DNA of 64,000 nt from Pterois miles (Eukaryota > Chordata > Actinopteri > Perciformes > Scorpaenidae): positions 20,483,001-20,547,000 of the forward strand of contig CAMQGK010000637.1 of assembly GCA_947000775.1 (NCBI GenBank). The letters are read 5' to 3'. The translations under genes were made by a program, and so were the position numbers. Below, piece after piece: positions 35,901-46,382 of the stretch (its first letter is position 1; each line of letters opens with the position of its first letter). The notes beneath the pieces are model-generated. The model did no database searches, was not told the origin of the DNA, and was given only the letters and a program-made list of their open reading frames with translations.

Positions 35901-38900
35901 GAACGGTTTGTCCTAACTCATATTTGTGAACAAATTACAAACGTCATTAATCAAACATTTCAAACCCAATATCTCCTAGTTTATTTATTATTTATTTATT
36001 TTTATTTATTTATTCACTGTAGAAATTCAGATTATGTCTCTTTATCTAGCTGCATAACATGTAGAAGCGTCTGGACTGGGACCTGAATGATACCCAACTA
36101 TAACAACTTCAAATAACACAGGATAGCACTTTAACGTTAAACACTAAACACACAACCTTAACCCTATAATGTTCCAGTTGGGGCACTATTTGAGTATTAT
36201 AGACTTACTATAGAAGATGTATAGCCAAAGTATTATAATATAGTAATAAAACTACAGCTGGTTATGACTGACACAGCATAACATGCTTGAAGAAATAATG
36301 ACTAAATAGGAATAATTTGCAAGAGATTGCTCATATGCCAGCATGTAAATAAGCACTGCAGTACAGTAGTGCATTGTGGTACACCTGTAACCTGTGTAAT
36401 AGCCATTTTAATACCATGTACAACTAAAAAAGGGCACCCAAACTGAGGAAGTACTCATGACTGTCTGTAGAGTCATGTAAGTGTGTTCATTCTGGTGTGA
36501 TGAAAATTGCAGCACATTACCAACTGCAAAATTTCTGCAAGTAGATTTTGCAAAGTTGGTTTATAGCCTGAGGTAAAAGCAAATGCAATGCCTTATAAGT
36601 ATGTCCCAAGATTGTGGTTAACGTGGTACATGCTTTGGCCTGGTAAGTTACCAGAACATCACCTCTGACTTGTTTTAAACATAGCTCTCTCTTTACCCAC
36701 AGGTACATTTCGCTGCACCTTCTGCCAGACGGAGGTAGAAGAGGATGCGTCTGTCTGTCCTGACGGCAGGACGCTAGTGGCACGCTTCAATGAGCAGATC
36801 GAACCCATCTATGCGCTGCTACGTGAGACAGAAGATGTCAACTTGTCCCAGGACCTGCTGGAGCCTGAGCCTGCTGAGATTCCTGCTCTCAAACAGAGGT
36901 CAGCTTCAGACTACTTACTACTTATTGATGCTTATTCCCCTCAGCCAGCATCACGCCAGTCCTCAGGAGTCACATCCTGGAGCAGTTTCACTGACCACAA
37001 ATGCGAGTTCACCTCTGTTAACTGCAATAATGGCATCAACGATATTGGCTCAACTTAATAACTATTTGTACCGCAATGGATTTCTATTCTATTAAGCCCC
37101 ACTAATGAAACATTTACAGCTTGAAAACATTACCCACTCAATTTGTCATGTTTACATGTATTAATTAAACAGCTGAAAATGATTGTTTAAAGGGTATTTT
37201 TGTGAATCTTTTCTCTAGCCGTGAACGTGCTGCTGCAGCTGGAGCAAACTCAAGCGGCCCACACCGTGAAGCCTGGTCTAACAAGGGCTCATCTTACGCT
37301 GACCTGTACACCCAAAATGTGGTCATCAGCATGGAGGAGCAGGAAGACCAGCAGAAGCAGGCCAGCGAAGGCAAGGCACCCAAAGAGAGGCCCGTCTGGT
37401 TGACCCAGAGCACTGTGCAGGGTGCTTACAGCGAGCCGGACGTCCTCAAGAACCGTAAGTGAGGTTATTGAGCACTAACCAGTCAATATAAGATAAGATA
37501 TTCCTTTATTGGTCCCACAGTGGGGAAATTCACAATATGTGGTGTTCACACCATTGTGATCGCAAAGGTTATTGTTTTTAGAAAAATTACATCAACATCA
37601 GACATATTTCTGGAGGACAATCCAGTTTTGTGTTTTATGAAGATCTGTGTAATTTTGCATACGCCTACCACCATCTTGGCCAACCATAGAGGAAAAAAAA
37701 AATACAAAATAAACTTTCAGAATTTACTCAAATATATGCATATCTGAAGGCTTCACAAAAACATTTAATGTCCTTCACACATTAAATAACGAGTATTAGT
37801 GCCTTGAATTTGGATTCTCTCTAACAGCCAGCAGGGGGCGACTCCTCTGGTTGCAAAAACAAGTCTGATTGTATAGAAGTCTATGAGAAAATGTACTTCT
37901 CACTTGATTTGTTACCTCAGTAAACATTGTAAACATGAGTTAAGGTCTTAATTGCTAGTTTTTAAGTCTTCTTTAATCCAGCATGATGTTCATTTAGTAA
38001 ATTAAGATCCCATTAAGAGTCAAGTAGACCATAAAGCAGGGGATGCTTTAGAGCAAAGCTACCTTGTGACAGACAGGTCGCTACCAGGGATGTGACGGTG
38101 AGGAAATTTTCCCACCAGTTAATAAACTCATGACAACACCGGTGTTACCGATTACACTAGACATTTAACAAGATATGTGTAGCGTGCTTACTTTGTTCTT
38201 TACCATTGTGTAGCAGTGTGTCCGGCCTGTCCGGTAGAGATTTTGCTGCAGGGTCGCAGGTTTTCACCTGGCACTGCTCTGCAACGCACACCGACTGTGA
38301 CTTCTCCAACCTTTACACAGCAATAGCCTCATTAATGTTATGGTTCCCCTTGTAGCATTGGGTGTAATTTGAAATATCACCAAAAAGGCACTTTTGCTTA
38401 TCGCTTCGACACCAAATCCTTCGCCATCGTCTTGTCTGTAAACTCAGAGAATGGCCGTGGGGCGGTGGGTATGTAATGTAACTGGTGTGTGCCTTACTGC
38501 CGCGAAACACCAATTACTGGGGTAGGCCTAGTCGATACCGTGGCTTTGTCTTGTCTGGGAGTTGTCCATTCAACTTTAACCCTTTGATAGTGTTTTCAGT
38601 TAATCGTAACATTTTGGTCACAAAAAAATTATACTGAGCATTTGGTTGTACTTAGCTCCTCCCTCTCGTGTCACCTTCTGGTTGCAATAAAACAAGATAG
38701 CGGCGGCCAAAATGGCAAACTCAAGGCTTCGAAACGGCCAGCCTACAAACCATCACAGTGACTGCATCCACTTCACATATACAGTCTATGAATCTCTGCC
38801 TTCTCCCACTCTATGAGACAGAAGACCTGACATTCGAAATGACATTCCCTCCCACTGCTGTTTTTCACATTAATTATAAAAGCTATTTCCATGATGAGGC

Positions 38901-40536
38901 TTGCTGAATGCACTGGGTTTTCCAGCAGTAAGATGATGATCAGATGGACAGAGACAAGTCCAGTCCAGACCCACACCTTGGACTACTGTTCTATGACCTT
39001 AAATTTCAATCCCTATTTGTAGTGAAAACACGCTCTAACAGGTCAACCCAGGTTATCTCCCTATGTCAGAGATTCTGACATTGTTTCTCCACCCAAGGGC
39101 ATGCAGCAATCAGGCTTTGCCAGACTCCCATTGAACCATAATTGCTTAATTGAAATAATCAGGGGCTTGATTAGTGCATGGCTGAGCAAGGATTGCTCAT
39201 TAATAAAATCCATTCCTGTGGAAATTGCATGACTTATGCCTTCTGAGCATCCTGTCTCTGAGGTGTGTCTCTGTGCATGTCTGTAATGATCTTGTTGCCC
39301 TTTGGAGCCTGGAAAGAGACATGACATCCAAATGTGACATGGTTTAAATACAGTTTTTGTGCAGATACTGAGCTGTAATGAGTAGCGCTTAATGAGGCTG
39401 CGAGATAAGAGCTTACAGAGTGCTGCAGGAATGAGTCCTTAAACCCAGAAGTGAGTTAGCATTTTGGCACTTCCAGTTCCCTTGTCTGAAAGTCAGCGAG
39501 TTGTTTGAATGGGTTAACGGAAACTGAAGAAATTTTGTTGTACGACTTAAAATACACCAATAAATACCCCACTTGTGAATTTTTAAGCTTTTATATGTCT
39601 TAATAAAGGCAGTTCCTAACAAGTGGCTAAATGAGACTAAACTAATCTAAACACTGACTTTACAGCCTCGACTGTGACTGCGACTGTGTTGTGGTTCATT
39701 TGTAGCCTAATGTTAGCTTTTTACTCCTGGCAATTGCATTCACACTTCAAAAACCATATAAATTGGCTTCATTTTTGGAGATTATCTTGCTGAATAAAAC
39801 ATGCAAGTATCCCAAAAGTGTGTTTGCCAGAGAGCTTATTCTCTGAAATAATCCAAAACCCTATGGAAAAATCTCATTGCCTTTGTGTGAAGGGAACCAG
39901 GGTGATGCTAACTTCCTGTTTGGCTTATCGGATACATCATCCTTCCCGACAGTACACTGCGTTATAGGATCTTGATGTCTTGTTCCAGGCACAATCACAA
40001 ATGCTTATAAATATCCTGAAGTTCCAGAAGCTGTTACAAGAAAGACCGATTTCAGCAGTAATTGATTTGTTTCCACAGGTGATGACAGTATACCCGGCGC
40101 CCAGGATGGAGCAGCTGGTCATGGAGTTGGCCAGGCAGATGAAAACGAGGAAGTGATGCGCGCCCTGCTCATCCATGAGAAAAGGGCTGTGGTGGGAGCA
40201 GGTGGAGGTGGAGGTGGTGTGAGCGCTGCCACCAGGGGGCTCGCCTCCACCACAGCTAACGCCAGCGACTCCGAGAGCGACACTAGTGAATCGGATGACG
40301 ACTCTCCCTCAGGTCCTCCCGCCACAGCCGCTCAGTATCGAGCCGCCGAGGAGGAGGAAGAGGACGACGATGAATTTGAGGAGGTGGGGGACGAGCCAAT
40401 GGTGATGGTCGGAGGCCGGCAGTTCTCATACCGAGAGGTCAGCCAGAGGCCAGAGCTGGTGGAGCAGATGTCTGCACAGGAGAAGGAGGCCTACATCGAA
40501 ATGGGACAAAACCTCTTCCAGGACATGTTCTTCTGA
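29916..40536 (+). CDS. gtf2e1: General transcription factor IIE subunit 1, TFIIE-alpha (445 aa)
   Basis: Large subunit of TFIIE, which recruits TFIIH to the RNA polymerase II preinitiation complex. Coding exons: 29916-30205 (the exon itself starts near 29874 after CTGCAG), 31178-31335, 36703-36898, 37219-37454, 40079-40536; all junctions are GT-AG and the sum is 446 codons including stop. The N-terminal winged-helix region (about 1-115) is nearly identical to human. It is followed by the C4 zinc ribbon at Cys129, Cys132, Cys154 and Cys157, the same positions as in human. The C-terminal part has a serine/aspartate cluster (SDSESDTSESDDD) and a run of Glu/Asp before the conserved FSYREVSQRPELVEQM segment, the region that binds TFIIH in the human protein. 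A glycine run near residue 330 is not in the human sequence as I recall it. An in-frame ATG at 29838 is rejected because it lies in the intron. Confidence 0.98.
30438..30603 (-). mobile_element. DNA-transposon-like repeat B, fragment, in gtf2e1 intron
   Basis: The reverse complement of this segment (TTACCTCAGTAAACATTGTA, CATGAGTTTATGGTCTCAGT, AATACAGCATGATGTTCAC, AAGCAGGGTATGCTTTAGGG) matches 37900-38060 closely. It is a truncated inverted copy of the element beginning near 37825. Confidence 0.75.
31336..34113. other. gtf2e1 intron, no gene recognised
   Basis: The first half of the large intron between exons 31178-31335 and 36703-36898. It is AT-rich with a 17-base A run near 31664 and scattered short repeats. 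Some of 31630-33300 reads like old transposon remains, but no ends can be defined. Confidence 0.5.
34114..34745. mobile_element. MITE with very long inverted repeats in gtf2e1 intron
   Basis: The left end starts GGTAACACTTCATTTTACAT, and the right end is its inverse (TGTAAAATGAAGTGTTACC). The similarity continues inward for about 150 bp per arm (TTACCCCAACATTTACCTCA versus TGAGGTAAATATTGGGGTAA), so the element could fold into a long hairpin. There is no coding sequence in its 632 bp, and I found no clear target-site duplication. Confidence 0.8.
34746..36700. other. gtf2e1 intron, no gene recognised
   Basis: The second half of the large intron. Several open frames of 80-145 codons occur on both strands between 34798 and 35773, overlapping each other. 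None has recognisable domains or paired splice sites. A TTTATTTA-rich tract lies near 35978-36015. Confidence 0.5.
37485..37570 (-). mobile_element. L2-type LINE 3' end in gtf2e1 intron
   Basis: The antisense strand reads ...GAATTTCCCCACTGTGGGAC, CAATAAAGGAATATCTTATC, the stem-loop plus tail of fish L2-clade LINEs. The plus-oriented copy at 53380-53585 shows the same order. Only the 3' end is clear. Confidence 0.7.
37805..38790 (+). mobile_element. DNA-transposon-like repeat B, longer copy, in gtf2e1 intron
   Basis: Begins around CCAGCAGGGGGCGACTCCTC and TGGTTGCAAAAACAAGTCTG and ends near 38790 with CACTTCACATATACAGTCTA. In between, CTTCTGGTTGCAATAAAACA (38680) echoes the left end. The left third is shared with the inverted fragment at 30438-30603. 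It is probably non-autonomous; no transposase frame is seen. Boundaries are approximate. Confidence 0.6.
39100..39290. promoter_or_regulatory. Enhancer-like, homeobox-motif-rich block (candidate)
   Basis: Non-repetitive sequence with closely spaced ATTA/TAAT-type motifs: CATAATTGCTTAATTG, AAATAATCAGGGGCTTGATT and CTCATTAATAAAATCC, all within 100 bp. It lies in the last intron of gtf2e1. The motifs are visible; enhancer function is inference from composition. Confidence 0.3.
39665..39925 (-). repeat. Interspersed repeat C, inverted copy
   Basis: The reverse complement (CAGGAAGTTAGCATCACCCT, then AATGTGAATGCAATTGCCAG-like and AAAAAGCTAACATTAGGCTA) corresponds to 53755-53975 on the plus strand. 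About 250 bp are shared, with drift. The nature of the element is unknown. Confidence 0.65.
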
Positions 40537-40889
40537 GCGTGCACATATACACATACATTTACACACACATTATCAACAGTTTGATGGATTGGCTATGAGT
40601 TCCCGAAGGGGTACTTCTGCTGTCTAACACCGTCGGTGGTGACATCTGAGGTTTGTGGACACAACTTCTTAAGAAGAAAACAAGTTGCTGCTCAAGAAGT
40701 ACTTACAGTTGGCTTCATGTTGTTATTATCAGAACCAAGGACATGCTCTGACAGTGTTGCCTAGGCGATGACACCTTTAGTATTCTGTCCTCAGTATTTT
40801 TTTATTCTTAGTCATCTGACCAGAAGGGAGCTGGCCAGCTGCAGTTTGTGCACCGAGTGCCAAATTGTTTTTTGTTAAACTGAAATGAA

Positions 40890-40895
40890 AATAAA
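40890..40895 (+). terminator. gtf2e1 poly(A) signal
   Basis: AATAAA lies 354 bp after the gtf2e1 stop codon. It is the first canonical signal downstream and is followed by a TGTTTT-rich stretch. Confidence 0.8.
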
Positions 40896-41300
40896 ACAGA
40901 CTAACAGGCCGTCAGTCATGTTTTAGCTGTGTTTTTTAGCTTTGTTTTCTTGTCACGCATCTCTCATGTATCTGACAGGTCAGATCAGCTTCAAATGTAA
41001 TCAATACAGCTGTCTATGCTTCATGCTTCATGCACTTCTATAAGACGCCTGAGTGCATAGCAGTGCAGTAGTTGAACATAAGCAGTGTGAAGGACCGAAG
41101 CAGCTGCTGTTGTTGTCCTGCTGTACCCAATTGGACTTACTGGGCCATTAAATAGGTGTTTTCAGTCACTGTAAGCACCCCAGATTTGGGTCATTAGGGG
41201 CCTACTACGTTATGAAACTGAAACTTAAACGCAACATGTTTTAACATAAAACTGAATGAAATGGAATGAAAAAAATCTTATGTTTTGAACAGAAACAAAA

Positions 41301-41539
41301 AGGCTTCATTAGATTTAGGCTACAATACTACAACTTCTTTAGGTTTCAGCAATACAACTACAACTTCTTTAGGGTTAGGCAATACAGCTAAAACGTCTTT
41401 AGGTTTAGGCAACAAAATTACAACTTCCTTAGGTTCAGGCAATACAACTGCAGCTTCTTTAGGTTTAGGCTATAAAACTACAACTTCTTTAGGCTTAGGC
41501 AACAAAACTACAACTTTGTAGGTTTAGGCAATACAACTA
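41301..41539. repeat. 30-bp minisatellite, about 8 copies
   Basis: The unit CAACTTCTTTAGGTTTAGGC plus AATACAACTA is repeated eight times with point differences; the last copy is one base short. Because 30 is divisible by three, an open frame of 78 codons survives and would encode a 10-residue repeat (TTTSLGLGNT-like). There is no other sign of a gene. Similar GTTTAGGCAACAAAAC wording recurs singly near 45700 and 46390. Confidence 0.9.
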
Positions 41540-42674
41540 CTGTCAGAGGTTGCTGTTCTGTACCTTTTATCCGTGATCTACCATGTGAATAGATGTAGAC
41601 CCCTTTTGACCCACATCTATAGGGCTTGTAGCAATTGATAATGCCTATTTAATAGCCTGACAACAGTCTAATTGGCTGACTGCTTTTACTATGGTGCCCA
41701 TGTAGACAAGGTGTTGGGCTGAATATTTTTTTGACACAAGATCAGTCTGAATTTATAAGCTCATTTCAGGCAAATGTTGAGTACAACAGAAACGAGGATA
41801 TGGTGGACTGTTTACAGTAAAACATTTGTTATTCTGAACAATCTGTAATAAAAAAAGATACTGCAGTGCAGCAGTATGCATGGGCATATACTAATCTGTA
41901 CATAGAGTGCTGAAGCAATTCACTGTGACATTTGTCTTCTCAGATAGTGGGCCACACTCACTCAATGTGCTCTAAATTATACTGATACTTAATTATCCCC
42001 CAAAGCTATCATTTGAACCCTCATCCTACCAACTGGGGTCCCCGCAGACCACAGAGGTATGCTTTGTGACATATCTCACACTCTCGCTTTATTCTGTTAT
42101 TGCAATTTTTCACATCTTTGTTAATCAATTTGTTCACATTATATCTTCACACAGTATCAGGGAGGTAGGGAAACTCATTTTGAAAGAGGCAGACACATAA
42201 TTCATCATGTATTATAGTCTGTTTTTTGTCTTTAGATGATATTAATTACATAACTAATAATGTTTTGAGAAGAAATAAGTTTTGCTGTGATGGTTGTGTC
42301 TTACATCAGTTTGATGGTTAAATGATCATTAATATCAACAATTGAAGTAACAGAAGACTTAACCATGATGAAACAAGGGCTGTGCATCATTTTGATTTTT
42401 TTTTTTTTTTCCATTCCTAATTATATTAGCCTCAATTCATTTCTTTTTAGTTTTCTGTTTGCTTTTAGCTTCTGCCTCCTACTAATGTGTCAGAAGGCCA
42501 GTGGTCCCACCACATTTCTTTTTCTAACACATAAGTTAAATTAATGCGATGCTCTCTTTTCAGTCTGCAACCAAATTCACTTACTGTACTGCAAAAGATT
42601 TTTATGCCCCTTGGGTTTTTGCACTAATTGTGTTTTGCAATGCCTTATACAACAGCAGTAAGGAAAAGTCATAT

Positions 42675-42945
42675 TTAAAGGTGCTAAATGCACGATTGTG
42701 AGCATTTCCATACATCTCTTCCCAACAGTGCCGTCAGTCGGGGCGGCCTTATCAGCTGTAAACGCCATATGAGAGCAGTGCAGAGCGGCGGCCGTGAGCG
42801 AACCAGTGGGGCACGTTCACGTGCACGGAAAGCATGAGTGGCCATTCCGGTGATGTCGACAAAGCGAGAAGATTACAACACACATAGAGGGAGAGGGATC
42901 TTTGTTTGCTGTATATTCTCTGGATATCGTATAGTGCACCTTTAA
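42675..42945. mobile_element. Short MITE with TTAA ends (piggyBac-like)
   Basis: Bounded by TTAAAGGTGCTAAATGCACG and the inverse of TTAAAGGTGCACTATACGAT, giving an inverted repeat of about 20 bp with mismatches and TTAA at both edges (42675-42678, 42942-42945). TTAA is the target-site duplication of piggyBac-type elements. The 271 bp are GC-richer than the flanks and have no coding content. Confidence 0.65.
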
Positions 42946-43117
42946 CTTATCATCAGGAAATAAATCTAAATTAGATGTGAAATATGTGCAGAAACACCTT
43001 GTTTGAGCAGGACCTACCGCTGTCACTGACAAATATTTGCCGCTCAGATGGTAGCACCACAGGGTTGGATTGCCATTGAAAAATGTACTAAGTTTAACTT
43101 GATTACAGATTTCATAC

Positions 43118-43330
43118 AGTATAATACAAGATATTCTTTTATTAGTCCCACAGTGGGGAAATTTACAGTGTACAGTAGTAAAGGGGTTAGCGCAAAAATC
43201 ATTAAGTATCAGTAAAACAAAAAAGCACGAATAAGATACAACACAGTATTTTAAAAAGTGGGGGAGGGGGGAACATAGGAACATTTATATACAAATACTG
43301 TATATTGTTTGGAGGGTATCAGGTGCATAC
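43118..43330 (-). mobile_element. L2-type LINE 3' end
   Basis: CAAGATATTCTTTTATTAGT followed by CCCACAGTGGGGAAATTTAC is the antisense of the L2-type 3' stem-loop and tail, with about 200 bp of upstream untranslated LINE sequence to its right. The minus-strand 155-codon frame across this area (42817-43284) is an accident of this and the adjacent MITE. Confidence 0.65.
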
Positions 43331-45215
43331 AAATTTACAAAAATAATTGTATTATGACTTAAATATCTTTGATGCATTTGTAATGAACACTACCCATTGC
43401 TACAAATGGTAAAGCTAGTCAGAGTAGTGCATTAGTCTATTCTGTAATTAAAGATGGCACAGCTTAAGGCGTAATCAAGATTACTGTTCATGTGTGAAAG
43501 CTTGATTTCAAGAGAAATGGAGAGAAAAAAATCCCATAGGCCTTGGGAAAAATACCATTCCACTCCATGGCCCTCCCCTCCCAGGGAGACCATTCCCGTC
43601 ATGTCAGGTCACATCCAGGTGACAATTATTCACTGGAGAAGTCCCTACAGGCCAAACACTCCCAGTACTCCTCCAGATGTGCTCCAGCAGGATATTTTGT
43701 TATGTGGTTTTCCAAATAATGCTTGATGTAACCACAGTAACCCACGGCACTGGGTCACCTACTCATAATGGGGGCAGTTTCACCCCAAAGCCAAAGTCTG
43801 AGTACAGACGTGAGTCTGGCATTTACAGAAAAAAAGGCCTTTTTAAATAGAAATGTTAAATGTTACACCTGTCATGGTATCTGCTGCAGTGGCATTAACC
43901 CGCTCTCTGCTTTCTTTTTGAATAATACTTTATAATACAATTATTTTCATAATAGATAATCTGTCTGTTATTTTCTTGATTAATGAATTAGTAATTTGTT
44001 CTATAAAATGTCGGAGAATCACGTCGTCTACTGCCATAGAGCACTAAAGAAACCAGAAAATATTCACATTGAAGAAGCTAGAATCAGAATTTTTACTTTT
44101 TTTTTCTTCAAAAATTACTCAGATCAATTAATCGATCAGTGAAATAGTTGGCGATTGATTTAATAGTTGACAACCAATGAGTTCATCGCGTAATTGTTGC
44201 AGCTCTACAATATTTGCCGGATTAAAAATAAAAATCATTGGTTGTAGCCATTCCACATGAATCTTCACAACTCGAGTGTGTAAATTACAGTGTGACGCAA
44301 TGAATAACAAAAGGTGACTTTTAAAAAATTGCCCAACGTTGTAAAACATAAATCTAAAAAGCTATAGGGCAGCTCTATGTTGCAGCCCTTCACTAGGGAT
44401 GGGTTGGGGAGTTAGTCCTGTAAGTCTCTTAAAACCACATGGGTTTATCCCCTCAGGAGCATGAATGTGGATGGCAGTGTTTATGAAGATCTGCTCAGTA
44501 GAATCCTAGTATCTTGTGTGTAAAGTTCACATTTTGCCCCGTGGGCTGCACTGCAGGAAAGCTAATGGAGCGTGTATAAAATGGCTTTTCCTAAACCTGA
44601 ATATCAGCCCTCTAGACTGGTGGACTTACAGCCATAGGAACTGTAACATGTCTGAAGTGCTGTCCATTGTCACATTAAGTCTGCACCGGTGTTGGGTTGT
44701 GAAGGATGAAACAGACTATCAGGTGTTTAACATCGTAGTGGTAACCATAGATACGATCAGTGCCTTCATTTTGACCTTATAAACATTTACATAGTATTTT
44801 TCTGAACTACATGCCCGTCCAGATTGTTTATTTCTTCAAGGTGTGAAAAGTATTTTTTTTATTTTTAGATATATTTAGATATATTTTAGATATAGATAAT
44901 GCACACAAGCTTACACTGAGGACCTATTTTAAACCTGCTAGTATTTTCTACCATGAAACCCTGAGCTGAAGATCCTCACAGTAGGACACCAGATTTTTTT
45001 AGTGGAATGAAAATATTTGTCTGCCTAACACCCAACAGCTCACTGATCTTTATTTTTAATCATCTTTTAGGTTTTGCTTTGTTTTTACATAAATTCACCA
45101 TATGGTCTTAAGCCTCTGCAGCCTGAATGCCCGGTTCCAAAGGCAGACAGGCAGCATCATTAAGTGGGTGGTGATTGGTGAACATACTCCAGCAGCTTAA
45201 TACTCAGCTATGTAT
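43331..45215. other. No gene recognised
   Basis: AT-rich, mostly unique sequence with short open frames only. The 44080-44170 stretch with ATCAATTAATCGATCAGTGA resembles old transposon sequence, but no ends can be defined. Confidence 0.5.
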
Positions 45216-45219
45216 GTCA

Positions 45220-45358
45220 GGAGCTGGCTCAGGTTTGAATCCGATCCGCAGCCCTTTGCTGCATGTCACCCCCTCTCTCTCTCCCCCTTCTTAGTCTATC
45301 CACTATACAATCAAATAAAGGCCAAAAAGCCCTAAAAATAATCTTTAGAAAAAAGAGT
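45220..45358 (+). mobile_element. tRNA-derived SINE, 5'-degraded
   Basis: A box B-like GGTTTGAATCC is followed by GCAGCCCTTTGCTGCATGTC, a CTCTCTCTCCCCC run and the tail CAAATAAAGGCCAAAAAGCC. This is a distinctive fish SINE type, different from the 5521 and 9910 copies. The box A region is not recognisable. Confidence 0.75.
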
Positions 45359-45731
45359 TGTAAAATAGAGAAACAAACCAGTGGATAATGTAATTAACAT
45401 TCGTCAGGTGGCCTGAAACATGATTCCAAATGAATGCTAATGTTGCGCCATGTCTGCTGTGTAAGTAGGCGAATACTCCAGAGGCCAAAGATTAATTAAA
45501 AGCAGCTTCAAGGAGACTGGTACTATAGGAGCACCTGCTGCATGATTCTTTAGCTTTTTGTCATTCTTAAGTCATGGTTTCCAACACAGTCTCATCTCAG
45601 CTCATCACGTACTGACGCTTTGTTAAACCTCTCTGTGCCACTTTTTACGACGCACTTAAAACGTGCTTAATGTTGTGAATTAAACAAAAACACTTGCGTA
45701 GGTTTACGCAACAAAAACATACAACAGAATA

Positions 45732-46380
45732 TTAGGCCCACATTGAGGGAAAAAAAATCTGAGCTTTTGAGAATAAAGTCATAATATTATGAGAAAAAAG
45801 TTGTAATTTAATGAGAATGAAGTCACACTATTTCAATAAATAAATAAATAACGAAGTGAATAAATAAATAACAAATAAAGTCATAGGTTTACAAGAAAAA
45901 AAGTTGTAATTTTACAAGAATAAAGTATTAACTTTATGAGAAACAAAGTAATTTCCTCCTCCACAGAAGAGCCAGTTTCCCCCAGGTCCATGTGGTTCTT
46001 CCTTTGGAATAAACAGTTTCTTGCATAATCTCAATCAAAAGGTCCTGATACTGATAATGTGGTGTTGATGTGCCAAAAGATTAAGTATTTCATTATTTGT
46101 GAAATCTACACTCAAATATAACTTCACAAGACTTCACTTGTCCACGTTCCTCATTTTCACACAGGTGGCACGCTGCTCTGTTTCCCTTGTAAAATATTAT
46201 ACTATAATAATACTAATATAATACTACTTTATAATATTATGACTTTTTTCTCATAATACTATGACCTGTTTCTCTAAACTTATGACTTTATTCTCCTAAT
46301 ATTCTGGCTTTTTTCTTATGAACTTTTAACTTTATTCTCATAGTCTTAGTTTTTTTGTTTTTTCCTCAATGTGGCCTTAA
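45732..46380. mobile_element. Tc1/mariner-type MITE with TA target sites and internal inverted arrays
   Basis: TA dinucleotides (45730-45731, 46381-46382) flank TTAGGCCCACATTGAGG on the left and the inverse, CCTCAATGTGGCCTTAA, on the right. Inside, the left arm repeats GAATAAAGTCATAATATTAT and AAAAAGTTGTAAT motifs, and the right arm carries the inverse (ATAATATTATGACTTTTTTC, TTATGACTTTATTCTC). The whole 649 bp could fold back on itself. No transposase frame is seen. Confidence 0.8.
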
Positions 46381-46382
46381 TA

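Noticed and set aside
42817..43284. 155-codon minus-strand frame
   Set aside because: It spans part of a MITE and an L2-type tail and has no recognisable protein features.
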